This document shows, piece by piece, positions 24,239 to 32,002 of a DNA stretch of 64,000 nucleotides (its first letter is position 1; every line of letters starts with the position of its first letter). Below the pieces are notes generated by a model. It did not search any database. It was not told where the DNA came from and was given only the letters and a program-made list of their open reading frames with translations. The stretch is from Psychrobacillus soli (GTDB lineage Bacteria; Bacillota; Bacilli; Bacillales_A; Planococcaceae): assembly GCF_006861775.1 (NCBI RefSeq), contig NZ_VDGG01000006.1:49806-113805 (forward strand). The letters are read 5' to 3'. A program made the translations under genes and the position numbers.

Positions 24239-25495
24239 ATGACAATTAAATCGCGCCTTAAAATAATGATTTTTCTACAGTTTTTTGTTTGGGGATCTTG
24301 GCTTGTTACGCTTGGATCTTATATGTTCAATACGTTGCATTTTTCTGGCTCAGAGGTTGGACTCGTTTATAGCTCCATCGGGCTAGCTTCTCTCATTATG
24401 CCAAGTCTTATAGGGATAATAGCCGACCGCTTTGTAAAGGCAAATAGATTATATGGAATTCTCCACTTTCTGGGGGCTATTTGTTTATTTTTTGCTGCGA
24501 AGGTCTCAGACCCTAGTCTTTTGTTTTGGGTAATGCTTTTTAATGCAATGTTCTACATGCCGACAATTTCTTTGGCGTATACCATTTCGTATTTTGGTCT
24601 AGAAAAAGAAGGGCACGATACAACGAAAACATTTCCTTCCGTTCGCGTTTATGGAACTGTTAGCTTTATCCTTGCCTTATGGACAATTAGTCTTTTCGGA
24701 TTTGAGTTAAGTAATATGCAGCTATACATTGGAGCGGGAGCTGCTCTCTTACTTGCACTGTTTTCACTTGCACTGCCTGACTGTCCAACATCTACTGCTA
24801 AGAAGGACGCATCGCTAGTCAGTCGGTTAGGACTCGATGCACTCGTATTGTTTAAACAAAAGAAAATGGCTGTCTTTTTCATTTTTGCTATGTTATTAGG
24901 GGCTGCACTGCAAATTAATACCACTTTTGCTGACCCGTTTATACATGACTTTGCGTTAAATCCTAGCTTTAAAGATAGTCTTGCTGTTAAGTATCCTGCT
25001 ATATTATTATCAATTGGACAAATTTCAGAAGTAGTATTTATTCTAGCCATTCCATTTTTCTTACGTAAATTTGGGATTAAGACAGTCATACTGTTAAGTA
25101 TGGTAGCATGGACATTACGCTTTGTTCTCTTCGCTTTTGGAGAACCATCGGGCTTAGGATTTAGCTTATTACTATTATCCATGATTGTGTATGGTGCTGC
25201 TTTTGACTTCTTTAATATTTCCGGATCCATGTTTGTAGAGAAAGAAGTAGATAGTCGCATTCGCGGTAGCGCACAAGGCTTATTCATGACAATGGTAAAT
25301 GGTCTGGGCACTTATTTAGGCGCTATCATTAGTGGAAAAATTGTGGATTTCTTCACAGTTGACGGCGTAAAAGATTGGCAAAATATTTGGTTAATCTTTG
25401 CGTCCTATACAATCGTTCTTGCCATTATTTTTGCCATAAGTTTTAAATACAAAAATGATCGTGATGTAATGAAAGATATAAATAAAACTGCTTGA
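24239..25495 (+). CDS. NupG-type nucleoside:H+ symporter (MFS)
   Basis: The 418-residue protein has 12 predicted helices and starts KIMIFLQFFVWGSWLVTLGSYM, as in the NupG/XapB nucleoside:H+ symporter family. VRVYGTVSFI and the conserved DFFNISGSMFVEKEVDSRIRGSAQGLF further support this. GTAGGAGGAAG precedes the ATG closely. Co-transcription with the nucleoside hydrolase under one riboswitch makes purine nucleoside uptake the likely role. Confidence 0.88.
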   Translation: MTIKSRLKIMIFLQFFVWGSWLVTLGSYMFNTLHFSGSEVGLVYSSIGLASLIMPSLIGIIADRFVKANRLYGILHFLGAICLFFAAKVSDPSLLFWVMLFNAMFYMPTISLAYTISYFGLEKEGHDTTKTFPSVRVYGTVSFILALWTISLFGFELSNMQLYIGAGAALLLALFSLALPDCPTSTAKKDASLVSRLGLDALVLFKQKKMAVFFIFAMLLGAALQINTTFADPFIHDFALNPSFKDSLAVKYPAILLSIGQISEVVFILAIPFFLRKFGIKTVILLSMVAWTLRFVLFAFGEPSGLGFSLLLLSMIVYGAAFDFFNISGSMFVEKEVDSRIRGSAQGLFMTMVNGLGTYLGAIISGKIVDFFTVDGVKDWQNIWLIFASYTIVLAIIFAISFKYKNDRDVMKDINKTA

Positions 25496-25549
25496 TAGGT
25501 ATTTATACTAAGAGAACAGTATAGTTGAAAACTAAAATACTTTCTTAAT

Positions 25550-25582
25550 ATCCGGTGCCAAGTTTGTTGGTGCCGGATTTTA
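25550..25582 (+). terminator. Terminator of the nucleoside operon
   Basis: ATCCGGTGCCAA pairs with TTGGTGCCGGAT (12 bp, two GU pairs) and is followed by TTTAT. Confidence 0.75.
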
Positions 25583-25690
25583 TATTATTGTACTAATCAG
25601 TACTAACTCTTTTCCATGAGCTGTTTTTGGAAAATGTTATATGCACGTGCTATACTTATGAAGGATTTAATTGAAAAAGGAGTGTTTTGA

Positions 25691-26131
25691 ATGACGAAAA
25701 AAGGTTATTTTTTAATGGATACTGGCGAAAAAATCGAATTTGATTTATACCCAAATGAAGCACCAAACACAGTTGCAAACTTTGAAGAGTTGGCAAACAG
25801 CGGATTTTACAACGGGGTTATTTTCCACCGTGTTATTCCTGGTTTTGTAAGTCAAGGTGGTGACCCAACTGGTACAGGTATGGGTGGTAGCGGCAAAACG
25901 ATTAAATGTGAAACTGCTGGAAACCCACACAAACACGAAGCAGGTAGCTTATCTATGGCTCACGCTGGGAAAGATACAGGTTCAAGCCAATTCTTTATCG
26001 TACACGAACCACAACCACACTTAAACGGTGTTCATACTGTTTTCGGTAAAGTAACAAGCGGTCTTGAAGTAGCAACAGCTATGAAAAACGGCGCTAAAAT
26101 GGAAAAAGTAGAAGTTTTTGACGCTGAATAA
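25691..26131 (+). CDS. ppiB: Peptidyl-prolyl cis-trans isomerase (cyclophilin)
   Basis: The 146-residue cytoplasmic cyclophilin has the family core [39 protein letters not shown] in its first half. [34 protein letters not shown] follows. It catalyses proline isomerisation during protein folding. No signal peptide is present. AAAAAGGAGTG lies 8 nt before the ATG. It is monocistronic with its own terminator. Confidence 0.95.
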   Translation: MTKKGYFLMDTGEKIEFDLYPNEAPNTVANFEELANSGFYNGVIFHRVIPGFVSQGGDPTGTGMGGSGKTIKCETAGNPHKHEAGSLSMAHAGKDTGSSQFFIVHEPQPHLNGVHTVFGKVTSGLEVATAMKNGAKMEKVEVFDAE

Positions 26132-26138
26132 TTAAAAT

Positions 26139-26173
26139 AAGCAGCTACCTTTAGTTGGGTAAGCTGCTTTTTA
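26139..26173 (+). terminator. Terminator of ppiB
   Basis: AAGCAGCTACC and GGGTAAGCTGCTT form an 8-bp or longer stem followed by TTTTTA, just after the stop codon. Confidence 0.85.
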
Positions 26174-26200
26174 CTATGGTCAGAAAGTGTGGTGAAGATA

Positions 26201-26416
26201 ATGACGCCATTATTTACTGGGAACTGGGTTGGTATTATTTCTACTGTGTGCTGGATTTTATGCTTTTATTTTACCTTAACCTTTTTCGAAAACTTACGTA
26301 AAGGTGACGAGCGGATTACAAAGCAATCTAAGTCCGCTGCAATCATTTTTTTATCATCAGCATTGTTGCTACCTGCCATATTTAATTTTTATTTGTTTGT
26401 ACAGATGCATAACTGA
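26201..26416 (+). CDS. Small two-helix membrane protein
   Basis: The product (about 71 residues from ATG 26201) has two hydrophobic segments separated by a charged loop (ENLRKGDERITKQSK). GGTGAAGAT lies directly before ATG 26201; a longer GTG start at 26189 gives four more residues but has no better site. No known family. Terminator-like hairpin follows at 26416-26442. Confidence 0.6.
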   Translation: MTPLFTGNWVGIISTVCWILCFYFTLTFFENLRKGDERITKQSKSAAIIFLSSALLLPAIFNFYLFVQMHN

Positions 26417-26442
26417 AGCGTTTCTTTTGGAGACGCTTTTTT
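26416..26442 (+). terminator. Terminator of the small membrane gene
   Basis: AAGCGTTTC and GGAGACGCTT form a short stem followed by TTTTTTA, starting at the stop codon. Confidence 0.7.
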
Positions 26443-26452
26443 ATATAAGTTT

Positions 26453-26686
26453 TCATTCTTGCTTATAAAAACGTTCGCCAGTTTTAGGATTATAATACAC
26501 CCTCGTTTTCTCTCCTGTAACAGGGTCTATATTGACCTCTTCTGTTCGCTCAAAGCCTGCCGCCACTTTCGTTCCATGATTACGTCTAAACCGTTTGTCA
26601 TAAATAAAATATCCTAGCAAAATAAAAGCGATAACCGCTATAATTTGCACAATATATATACCTACTACAACGAAGATTCCTGTCAT
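26453..26686 (-). CDS. Small membrane-anchored protein cotranscribed with the YbjQ-family gene
   Basis: The 77-residue product has one N-terminal membrane helix (residues 4-28) and a polar tail with VNIDPVTGEKTRVYYNPKTGERFYKQE, where two DPxTGExxRxYY-like repeats are visible. Its ATG overlaps the stop of the upstream YbjQ-like gene by 4 nt. Unknown function. Confidence 0.7.
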   Translation of the reverse strand: MTGIFVVVGIYIVQIIAVIAFILLGYFIYDKRFRRNHGTKVAAGFERTEEVNIDPVTGEKTRVYYNPKTGERFYKQE

Positions 26687-27003
26687 AGTTTCTCTACAAC
26701 AACTGCTGTTCCGTATGCCACAATCTCACTCATATTCTGACCAATTTCCCCCGAATCATATCGCATCATAACAATAGCGTTGGCATCCATAGAATGGGCA
26801 TTTTTAATCATACGATCCATCGCTTCTTTTCTTGAGTCCTCTAACATTGCGGTGTATTGCTTGATCTCCCCACCTACTAATCCTTTTAAACCCGCCATAA
26901 TATCTCCACCAAGTCCTCTGCTTCTCACAATTAGACCATATGCAGGACCTTTAACTTCTACTATTTTATATCCTTCTATTTTTTCCGTTGTCACTACTAA
27001 CAT
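26683..27003 (-). CDS. YbjQ/UPF0145 family protein
   Basis: The 106-residue protein has the family pattern LVVTTEKIEGYKI, GLIVRSRGLGGDIMAGLKGLVGGEIKQYT, ANAIVMMRYDS and AYGTAVVVEKL. The fold is a pentameric heavy-metal-binding-like domain; its function is not established. It is the first gene of a two-gene unit. Confidence 0.88.
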   Translation of the reverse strand: MLVVTTEKIEGYKIVEVKGPAYGLIVRSRGLGGDIMAGLKGLVGGEIKQYTAMLEDSRKEAMDRMIKNAHSMDANAIVMMRYDSGEIGQNMSEIVAYGTAVVVEKL

Positions 27004-27063
27004 ATGAATCGCTCCTTTATTAAGCTAGTTTTTCTTGTTCTTAAACTATGATTATGTGTAACG

Positions 27064-28170
27064 CTATAAACTAAATGCGATGACTAAAATTAGGATAAGC
27101 GGTCCGAATAAGACAATCCAACTAAGCGGTCGCCCAAAATTGAGTGTCCACCCTATGCCAAATCGCTTTTCGACTAAAATGCTTGGATCATCTTTATTGA
27201 TATAGATGATTCCACCTTTCCAATACTTATCATCATCAACAGCGATTTTATCTTCTAAACTTGGACTATCCTCTTCTATTTTCAAACGCGAACCACTTTG
27301 CCCTACCTTTACTATATATATACCTACTGCCAGAAAAGTTAGCACTAAAAAGACTAGTGGAAGTGCGAACATCACCCATGCAGATCCGATTTCTGGATGA
27401 ATTGTTTGTAAATGAAAGTAACCCATCATTAATGTCATTGTTATAGCCATAAATAATGCAAACCAGCTACTATATTTACGGAACGCTAGTTGCTGTGAAA
27501 CGGACGTTTTTTTATTTGCTGGATTGATCTTAGCCCCTGCAAACTTCATCCCTTCGCTCATCATAAGGAACATTCCCTGCATCACAAGTAAAATAAGCGG
27601 CATCGAAACGACACTGAAATACGTTTTCTCGCTAAATGCGTCCGGTTGCCCAGAAGGTCCCCAATGAGTAGGGATCATGTCTGGCATTTGAGCATATTTC
27701 ATAAACGTGTAAATGATTAACCCTACCGTAATAATCATTGGAATAATAAACACGATACGTGGTATTAACTGGAGCTTCGCTTGAAATTGCAAGTCTACTA
27801 CACGTACTTCCTTTTTGCCCGTCGTCCATCCTTGCTCCTCTTTCAGCCTTTTCACGCGTACATGCATCATGAAGTAATAGCCTAAGCCTATAAAAAGAAT
27901 GCAAAATTGAACGCCAATACTAAAAAGCGATAATGTTTCTTCTGTCGGTGATTGTGTTAACGCCCAAATAATATAGACAGCAAGTAGGATAATCCCTAGT
28001 GTTAATACAACTGCTGTGTATCTTTTTTTATACGCTATGATTGTTTGTTCCTTAGCGTATTGCTCCGGTACATAGACGCCAAATGCTTCCGTTTGCTTAA
28101 GTAGTTTCGGCGTAAAAGCTTGTAATACGGTTATAAATAATAAAATAAATCCAAACAAGAAAACTATCAT
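27064..28170 (-). CDS. DUF1648-containing polytopic membrane protein
   Basis: The 368-residue protein has about nine hydrophobic segments. The DUF1648 signature MPDMIPTHWGPSGQPDAFSEK lies in the middle (about residues 168-188), and a C-terminal YWKGGIIYINKDDPSILVEKRFGIGWTLNFG segment is typical of DUF5808. Related proteins include SdpI-type immunity factors and GntR-linked membrane proteins in Bacillus. Its start overlaps the GntR regulator stop by 4 nt, so the regulator controls it. Confidence 0.8.
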   Translation of the reverse strand: MIVFLFGFILLFITVLQAFTPKLLKQTEAFGVYVPEQYAKEQTIIAYKKRYTAVVLTLGIILLAVYIIWALTQSPTEETLSLFSIGVQFCILFIGLGYYFMMHVRVKRLKEEQGWTTGKKEVRVVDLQFQAKLQLIPRIVFIIPMIITVGLIIYTFMKYAQMPDMIPTHWGPSGQPDAFSEKTYFSVVSMPLILLVMQGMFLMMSEGMKFAGAKINPANKKTSVSQQLAFRKYSSWFALFMAITMTLMMGYFHLQTIHPEIGSAWVMFALPLVFLVLTFLAVGIYIVKVGQSGSRLKIEEDSPSLEDKIAVDDDKYWKGGIIYINKDDPSILVEKRFGIGWTLNFGRPLSWIVLFGPLILILVIAFSL

Positions 28171-28556
28171 GATGACCCCTCCTTAATATGTTGCACGAGT
28201 TCCCGTACCATATCGACCATTTCTTCCTCCGAAAGTTTTAACACTAATCCTTCTGCTACTAATGGGCGAATTTGTTCTGCCAATCGTTGTTGTTCTTCGG
28301 CTGTTGCTTTTGGTATTCCATTTGGTTGTATAATTACGCCTGATTTTGCGACGATTTGTATAAATTCCTTCTCTTCTAAGTAATGATAGGCTTTATTTAC
28401 TGTATGCATATTCATCCCTAAATCTGCTGCAAATGCTCGAACAGATGGCAATGAATCTCCTGGTTTTAACTCGCCCCTTGCGATTCCTTCAATGAGTTGC
28501 TGCGCTAGTTGTAAATAGATTGGCACAGATGAATTTGTTTGTATTTCAATGAACAT
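28167..28556 (-). CDS. GntR-family (YtrA-type) repressor
   Basis: From the ATG at 28556 (GGAGGTAG 8 nt upstream) the product is 129 residues. The winged helix reads YLQLAQQLIEGIARGELKPGDSLPSVRAFAADLGMNMHTVNKAYHYLEEKEFI, followed by a short helical C-terminus, as in the YtrA subfamily that usually represses its own operon with a transporter. A longer upstream ATG frame has no ribosome site. Confidence 0.88.
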   Translation of the reverse strand: MFIEIQTNSSVPIYLQLAQQLIEGIARGELKPGDSLPSVRAFAADLGMNMHTVNKAYHYLEEKEFIQIVAKSGVIIQPNGIPKATAEEQQRLAEQIRPLVAEGLVLKLSEEEMVDMVRELVQHIKEGSS

Positions 28557-28708
28557 GGTGCTACCTCCTCTATCTACCTTTGTTCTACTCCTAGTGTAAC
28601 ACATTTATTATTCATATGGCAGAGTCAAAACATCTTGTTTACCGGAGCTATGCATAAATGATAGTTTGAGCACAATATAAGCATAATGCGTAAAGAAGTG
28701 ACCGCTGT

Positions 28709-28894
28709 GATTTTCGCTGCAGTCGTACGCTTTCCGCCGGGTAAGCGGTGAGCCTTCACCGCCGCTTTGGCGTACGTTGTGAAGTCTCATTTTGCTCAAC
28801 AGAGGAACAAAGGCTAAGAGCGCCACATCTTGTGGCAACGCCTTCGTGACCAACATCCTGTTGGCCTCGGGAATCACCGCCTGCAGCGAAAATC
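28709..28894. repeat. 186-bp structured element with 14-bp inverted ends
   Basis: The element begins GATTTTCGCTGCAG (28709-28722) and ends with its exact inverse CTGCAGCGAAAATC (28881-28894). Inside are further hairpins: CGTACGC/GCGTACG arms enclosing GGTGA/TCACC, CCACA/TGTGG and CCAACA/TGTTGG. It is GC-rich beside AT-rich flanks. No credible protein is encoded. It resembles the small noncoding repeats with CGCTGCAG ends scattered in Bacillaceae genomes, but copies elsewhere are not in this window. Confidence 0.7.
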
Positions 28895-28987
28895 AATGAA
28901 AAATGCTTAATTATCAGTGCAGGCTTGCAAAAAAAAAAAATATATTAGCCAGTGTTTCAATTGTATGCATCCAAAAAATGGATTAGA

Positions 28988-29091
28988 GCAATTAATTGGT
29001 CAGTGAAAGCAACTAGTTCTATTCGTAGAGCAACCAAATTACTAATGAAAGCAACCAAATTCTTAAAACAGCAAGTTTACTTGTAGTGAGA
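28988..29091. repeat. 21-bp tandem repeat array A (five units)
   Basis: GCAA starts at 28988, 29009, 29030, 29051 and 29071 (steps 21, 21, 21, 20). Units read GCAAYYARNTT followed by 10 variable bases often ending GAAA or GAGA. A minor reading frame runs through all units as degenerate heptads starting Ala-Thr. A second array of the same unit lies at 63505-63609. Confidence 0.75.
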
Positions 29092-29171
29092 CGACAAGGA
29101 CTATGACTCGTTTTTTGTAGATGTTGCGCGCATGCACATCAACGTCATAGGTCTTCTAATCACCTAAGCAT

Positions 29172-29205
29172 AAAAAAAGCCCCACCCACGTATGTGAGTA
29201 GGGCT
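29172..29205 (-). terminator. Terminator of the phage lysis cassette
   Basis: On the minus strand AGCCCTACTCAC and GTGGGTGGGGCT pair (12 bp with two GU pairs), followed by TTTTTTT. Confidence 0.85.
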
Positions 29206-29214
29206 AATCATCCT

Positions 29215-29907
29215 TTATTTCACTCTTAATACTTGTCCGATATAAATGGTGTAGTTAGCATCTAGACCATTCCAATCCTTAATTTGTTGTACCGTGCTAC
29301 CATAAGTCTGACTTAATGAATAAACGGTATCCCCACTTTTTACAGTATGAAAAACTGCTGTGCTTTTCTTTGGAAGATTGAAACATTTTGCAATGCCATT
29401 CACATGACCTCGCGCTAGTGATTCAATGAAGGAAGATGTTTTTAACTTTGCCGCATCATTTGCATGATCAATAAATCCATTTTCCGTCAAAAGAGCCGGC
29501 ATATTGGATTCACGTAACATATGAAAGTTTTCTTGTTTTTTACCACGATCCGTATAATTCACAAGCTTTAATATTTCTGCGTGAATCGTATTTTGATAAG
29601 TTGTAGTAGGTGCGCCTACTCCTGGGTATACATAATCCTCATAGCCTGTCCCACCACCTGCATTAATGTGAACGGAAAGAAGGAAATCAGCCCCCCAAGC
29701 ATTCGCTGCATTTGTACGTTGCGCCAACGTCAAAGTCTGATCCCCGGTTCTACTCATTAATACACTTACATTGTTATATTCAGCAATCAAGATATCTTTG
29801 ACTCTAGTGGCAATTTGCAATGTTAGATTTTTCTCCAGTAACCCATTTCCTACTGCACCTGAATCCGTTCCACCATGCCCTGCATCAATAAATACTTTTA
29901 CCACCAT
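29215..29907 (-). CDS. N-acetylmuramoyl-L-alanine amidase with LysM domain (phage-type endolysin)
   Basis: The 230-residue product has an Amidase_3 domain at residues 3-175. Zinc ligands are His in DAGHGGTDSG, Glu in GNGLLEKN and His in LLSVHINA, and the catalytic Glu is in LLTENGFID. A C-terminal LysM repeat follows (HTVKSGDTVYSLSQTYG to IGQVLRVK). It cuts the peptide from the glycan strand. No signal peptide is present, so export needs the adjacent holin. The ATG at 29907 follows GAGGTGAT; the longer frame is not supported. Confidence 0.9.
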   Translation of the reverse strand: MVVKVFIDAGHGGTDSGAVGNGLLEKNLTLQIATRVKDILIAEYNNVSVLMSRTGDQTLTLAQRTNAANAWGADFLLSVHINAGGGTGYEDYVYPGVGAPTTTYQNTIHAEILKLVNYTDRGKKQENFHMLRESNMPALLTENGFIDHANDAAKLKTSSFIESLARGHVNGIAKCFNLPKKSTAVFHTVKSGDTVYSLSQTYGSTVQQIKDWNGLDANYTIYIGQVLRVK

Positions 29908-30012
29908 TATCACCTCATATAAGTTTTGTATTACTAGCAAGAACCTTATACACCATTTTAATATATTACATAGCAATCACCACCTCAAAAGAAAAAGCCA
30001 CCTGGAGGCAAC

Positions 30013-30282
30013 TTATTTTGGTTCGATATAATTCATTGCTCTTTTGCTATCAGGTAATTTGTTTGTCGTAGGTTCTTGAATAATCCCCATTGTCGCTAAT
30101 AATCCAAACACTATATTTATAAAAGCAAATATCCAGTCTTTCATTTCTTCGGTAATATGAAAATCTGTTAAACTAGCAGCATGAGCCCCTATCAAAAGTA
30201 GTTCAGCTAATAGAAAGATTTGAGCAATAAAACCTGTAACCCAAATCTTATTTTTGAAACGTACTTTCCAGTTAATCTTCAT
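30013..30282 (-). CDS. Phage holin, phi-LC3 family
   Basis: The 89-residue protein starts MKINWKVRFKNKIWV and has two hydrophobic segments (about 13-35 and 48-67), with the end of the second reading NIVFGLLATMGIIQEPTT, typical of the phage_holin_1 family. It forms membrane lesions for the amidase encoded downstream. It follows the XhlA-like gene by 2 nt. Confidence 0.9.
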   Translation of the reverse strand: MKINWKVRFKNKIWVTGFIAQIFLLAELLLIGAHAASLTDFHITEEMKDWIFAFINIVFGLLATMGIIQEPTTNKLPDSKRAMNYIEPK

Positions 30283-30284
30283 AC

Positions 30285-30572
30285 TTATTGTGCCTCCTGA
30301 ATAATTTTGAGATAATCAATTGTTTTGTGAGCATGTTTCGAGCTTTCCTCCACTCGTGCTACACGTTCTGCTATTACATCCATTTGCTTCTCATTTGCTT
30401 TCAAATCCATTCGAATTGACTCTACGCCATTACTAATAGTGTCTAGCTTCGTTTCAATAACTGCCGTTTTCGCAGCATCTGCTTTTACATCTTTGTCGCG
30501 ATTACGACGAAATGTAAGCAGTCCTATAAACAAACCTATCATCGTGCAACCAATACCGATAAACGCCTCCAT
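30285..30572 (-). CDS. XhlA-like phage lysis-associated protein
   Basis: The 95-residue protein has one N-terminal hydrophobic segment (residues 4-21) followed by a long coiled coil (AVIETKLDTISNGVESIRMDLKANEKQMD). XhlA proteins of PBSX-type phages have coiled coil plus one membrane helix and act with the holin; here the helix is N-terminal, so the match is by size, composition and position. Confidence 0.65.
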   Translation of the reverse strand: MEAFIGIGCTMIGLFIGLLTFRRNRDKDVKADAAKTAVIETKLDTISNGVESIRMDLKANEKQMDVIAERVARVEESSKHAHKTIDYLKIIQEAQ

Positions 30573-30645
30573 TTTGCACCTCCATTCAAGCTCTCTATCA
30601 AATAACTCTCTTCACTACTAGGTGGGTTTATACGTCACTCGTACG

Positions 30646-31122
30646 TCAGGAAACGAGAATTTTGACTTTGTCTTTTGCACGATCAATGTATTGTTGCACG
30701 GTTCTCTTCTTTAAATTCAGCTCCTCTGCTATTTCTGTGAGACTCATCCCGTATGCCATATGCATTAAATAGCATTGTCTTTCTCTATGAGAAAGTTCTG
30801 TTAAAATCGATATAATCTTCTGTTTTTGTTCTTCACTTAAACTAGTTCGCTTGGTGTCCAATTCAATCGTTGGAAATAGATCCATATCCAGTAATGCACG
30901 ACGTTGGTATATAGACCGTTTATCAGCACCATGAAGATTGCCCGGTCTTCTTCCTTTTTTCATCCATTCAAGCGCGTAAGACATATCATCCATCATGCTA
31001 TTAATAATTTTGAGATCTGTATTATCTTTAGGATTCATTGGATCTAATCGTTCCTTTAGGTGCTCCAGCTCTTTTTTATGATAGGAATATTCTTTTATCA
31101 ATTTATCCCCCCAATTCAACAT
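30646..31122 (-). CDS. Phage late-gene sigma-like regulator (Xpf/ArpU type)
   Basis: The 158-residue protein ends with a sigma region-4-like helix-turn-helix (RQCYLMHMAYGMSLTEIAEELNLKKRTVQQYIDRAKDKV). The N-terminal 100 residues are charged and helical (KKELEHLKERLDPMNPKDN). PBSX Xpf and ArpU-type proteins activate phage late genes in this way. It lies upstream of the lysis cassette, its natural target. Confidence 0.8.
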   Translation of the reverse strand: MLNWGDKLIKEYSYHKKELEHLKERLDPMNPKDNTDLKIINSMMDDMSYALEWMKKGRRPGNLHGADKRSIYQRRALLDMDLFPTIELDTKRTSLSEEQKQKIISILTELSHRERQCYLMHMAYGMSLTEIAEELNLKKRTVQQYIDRAKDKVKILVS

Positions 31123-31158
31123 AGGAAACTCCTCCTTTTCTTTTAAAACCCTATAAAA

Positions 31159-31209
31159 AAAGAGGACAACAAAAGATCAGCAAGATGCTGAAATCGTTTG
31201 TTGTCCTCC
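31159..31209 (-). terminator. Terminator after xtrA-like gene
   Basis: GGAGGACAACAAA and TTTGTTGTCCTC form a 12-bp stem, followed on the minus strand by TTTTTTTAT. It would separate the early xtrA transcript from the late regulator gene. Confidence 0.85.
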
Positions 31210-31249
31210 AGATGACTGGTGGGACTATGATGATTTTTTCTACCCTATT

Positions 31250-31450
31250 TTAAAAATCCTCTCCTTCATTCCATTTAACACGCACGACTTTTCCTTGATG
31301 TGTCTTAATGGTCGTATCAGCGAATGCAGGTAGCTCTGTCATTTTTGCTGTATCTTTACTAATTACGACGATACATGGATTCGGAATTTCTTTTGTATTG
31401 AGATTGATATTACCTTTTGAATCTACTTCTACGTCTTTCATTCTCATCAA
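31250..31450 (-). CDS. XtrA/YqaO-family phage protein
   Basis: The 66-residue protein has the pattern MKDVEVDSKGN, CIVVISKDTAKMTELPAFADTTIKTHQGKVVRVKWNEGE that matches the XtrA/YqaO family of PBSX- and skin-type prophages. Its function is unknown. It is divergent from the repressor gene and preceded by a consensus promoter with repressor- and LexA-like sites. The GAGGAGAGG site is close to the ATG pair. Confidence 0.8.
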   Translation of the reverse strand: MMRMKDVEVDSKGNINLNTKEIPNPCIVVISKDTAKMTELPAFADTTIKTHQGKVVRVKWNEGEDF

Positions 31451-31483
31451 TATCCTCTCCTCACTATTTCTGAAAATTAAAAT

Positions 31484-31497
31484 AGAACATTAGTTCT
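31484..31497. promoter_or_regulatory. LexA-like box in the phage early promoter region
   Basis: AGAACATTAGTTCT contains the GAAC-N4-GTTC core of the Gram-positive LexA (DinR) operator. It lies just downstream of the predicted start of the xtrA transcript. Confidence 0.5.
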
Positions 31498-31515
31498 TTT
31501 TCGTGGGATGAATCT

Positions 31516-31544
31516 ATCATATTACTAACAGAAATCTCTGTCAA
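31516..31544 (-). promoter_or_regulatory. Consensus early promoter of the phage remnant
   Basis: On the minus strand TTGACA (31544-31539), 17-nt spacer, TATGAT (31521-31516). A perfect -35 and good spacing indicate a strong promoter for xtrA. Confidence 0.8.
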
Positions 31545-31551
31545 CAAAAAA

Positions 31552-31567
31552 GTTCCTAAAACGGAAC
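31552..31567. promoter_or_regulatory. Palindrome upstream of the early promoter
   Basis: GTTCC-TAAAAC-GGAAC lies 8 nt upstream of the -35 of the early promoter, a likely repressor operator. Confidence 0.45.
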
Positions 31568-31583
31568 AAAAAATTTAAATTTG

Positions 31584-31618
31584 TTGCACTTTCGGAAATT
31601 TCGAGTTAGAATTCTAAC
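31584..31618 (+). promoter_or_regulatory. Repressor promoter with palindromic operator
   Basis: TTGCAC (31584-31589), 17-nt spacer and TAGAAT (31607-31612). The -10 is embedded in the perfect 14-bp palindrome GTTAGAATTCTAAC (31605-31618), which suggests autoregulation. Confidence 0.65.
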
Positions 31619-31647
31619 CATAGATAATATGTAAGGAGATTACAGCT

Positions 31648-31989
31648 GTGAAGAACTTCGGAACATTATTAAAAGAGCTAAGACTGAACAGAAAACTCAC
31701 TATTGAACAATTAGCTGATTCTTTAAATGCTAAATTTGATAGCAAAATTAGTAAGAGCTCTATAAGTCGTTGGGAAAATGGAGAAGCAGATCCTAAGTTG
31801 GAATTTGTTCGATTACTCGCAGATTTTTTTCAAGTTCCAGGTCAGTACTTCTTAGGAGAAGACTCTGAAAAAATCTTAGATAGCCAGAAAATCGTAACGA
31901 TTGCAGCGCATATTGATGATGATGTCACGGTGGAAGAAATGGAAGACATTAAGAAATACATTGAGTTTATTAAATCGCAACGCGGATAA
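31648..31989 (+). CDS. XRE-family phage repressor (ImmR-like)
   Basis: The 113-residue protein has an N-terminal XRE helix-turn-helix (LLKELRLNRKLTIEQLADSL, SKSSISRWENGEADPKLEFVRLLADFF) and an acidic C-terminal tail. It probably holds the phage remnant silent. The GTG start at 31648 follows AAGGAGAT. The ImmA-type protease gene follows after 13 nt, as in immR-immA pairs of ICEBs1-like elements. Confidence 0.88.
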   Translation: MKNFGTLLKELRLNRKLTIEQLADSLNAKFDSKISKSSISRWENGEADPKLEFVRLLADFFQVPGQYFLGEDSEKILDSQKIVTIAAHIDDDVTVEEMEDIKKYIEFIKSQRG

Positions 31990-32002
31990 ATGAGGTGTCT
32001 AC

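Noticed and set aside
24649..25311. 220-residue minus-strand ORF
   Set aside because: Shadow frame antisense to the NupG-type permease, with no start signal and no homology.
28608..28877. 89-residue minus-strand ORF
   Set aside because: It lies inside the structured repeat with inverted ends and has no ribosome site or protein-like composition.
28988..29091. CRISPR array
   Set aside because: Units are contiguous 21-bp degenerate repeats without spacers, and no cas genes are present.
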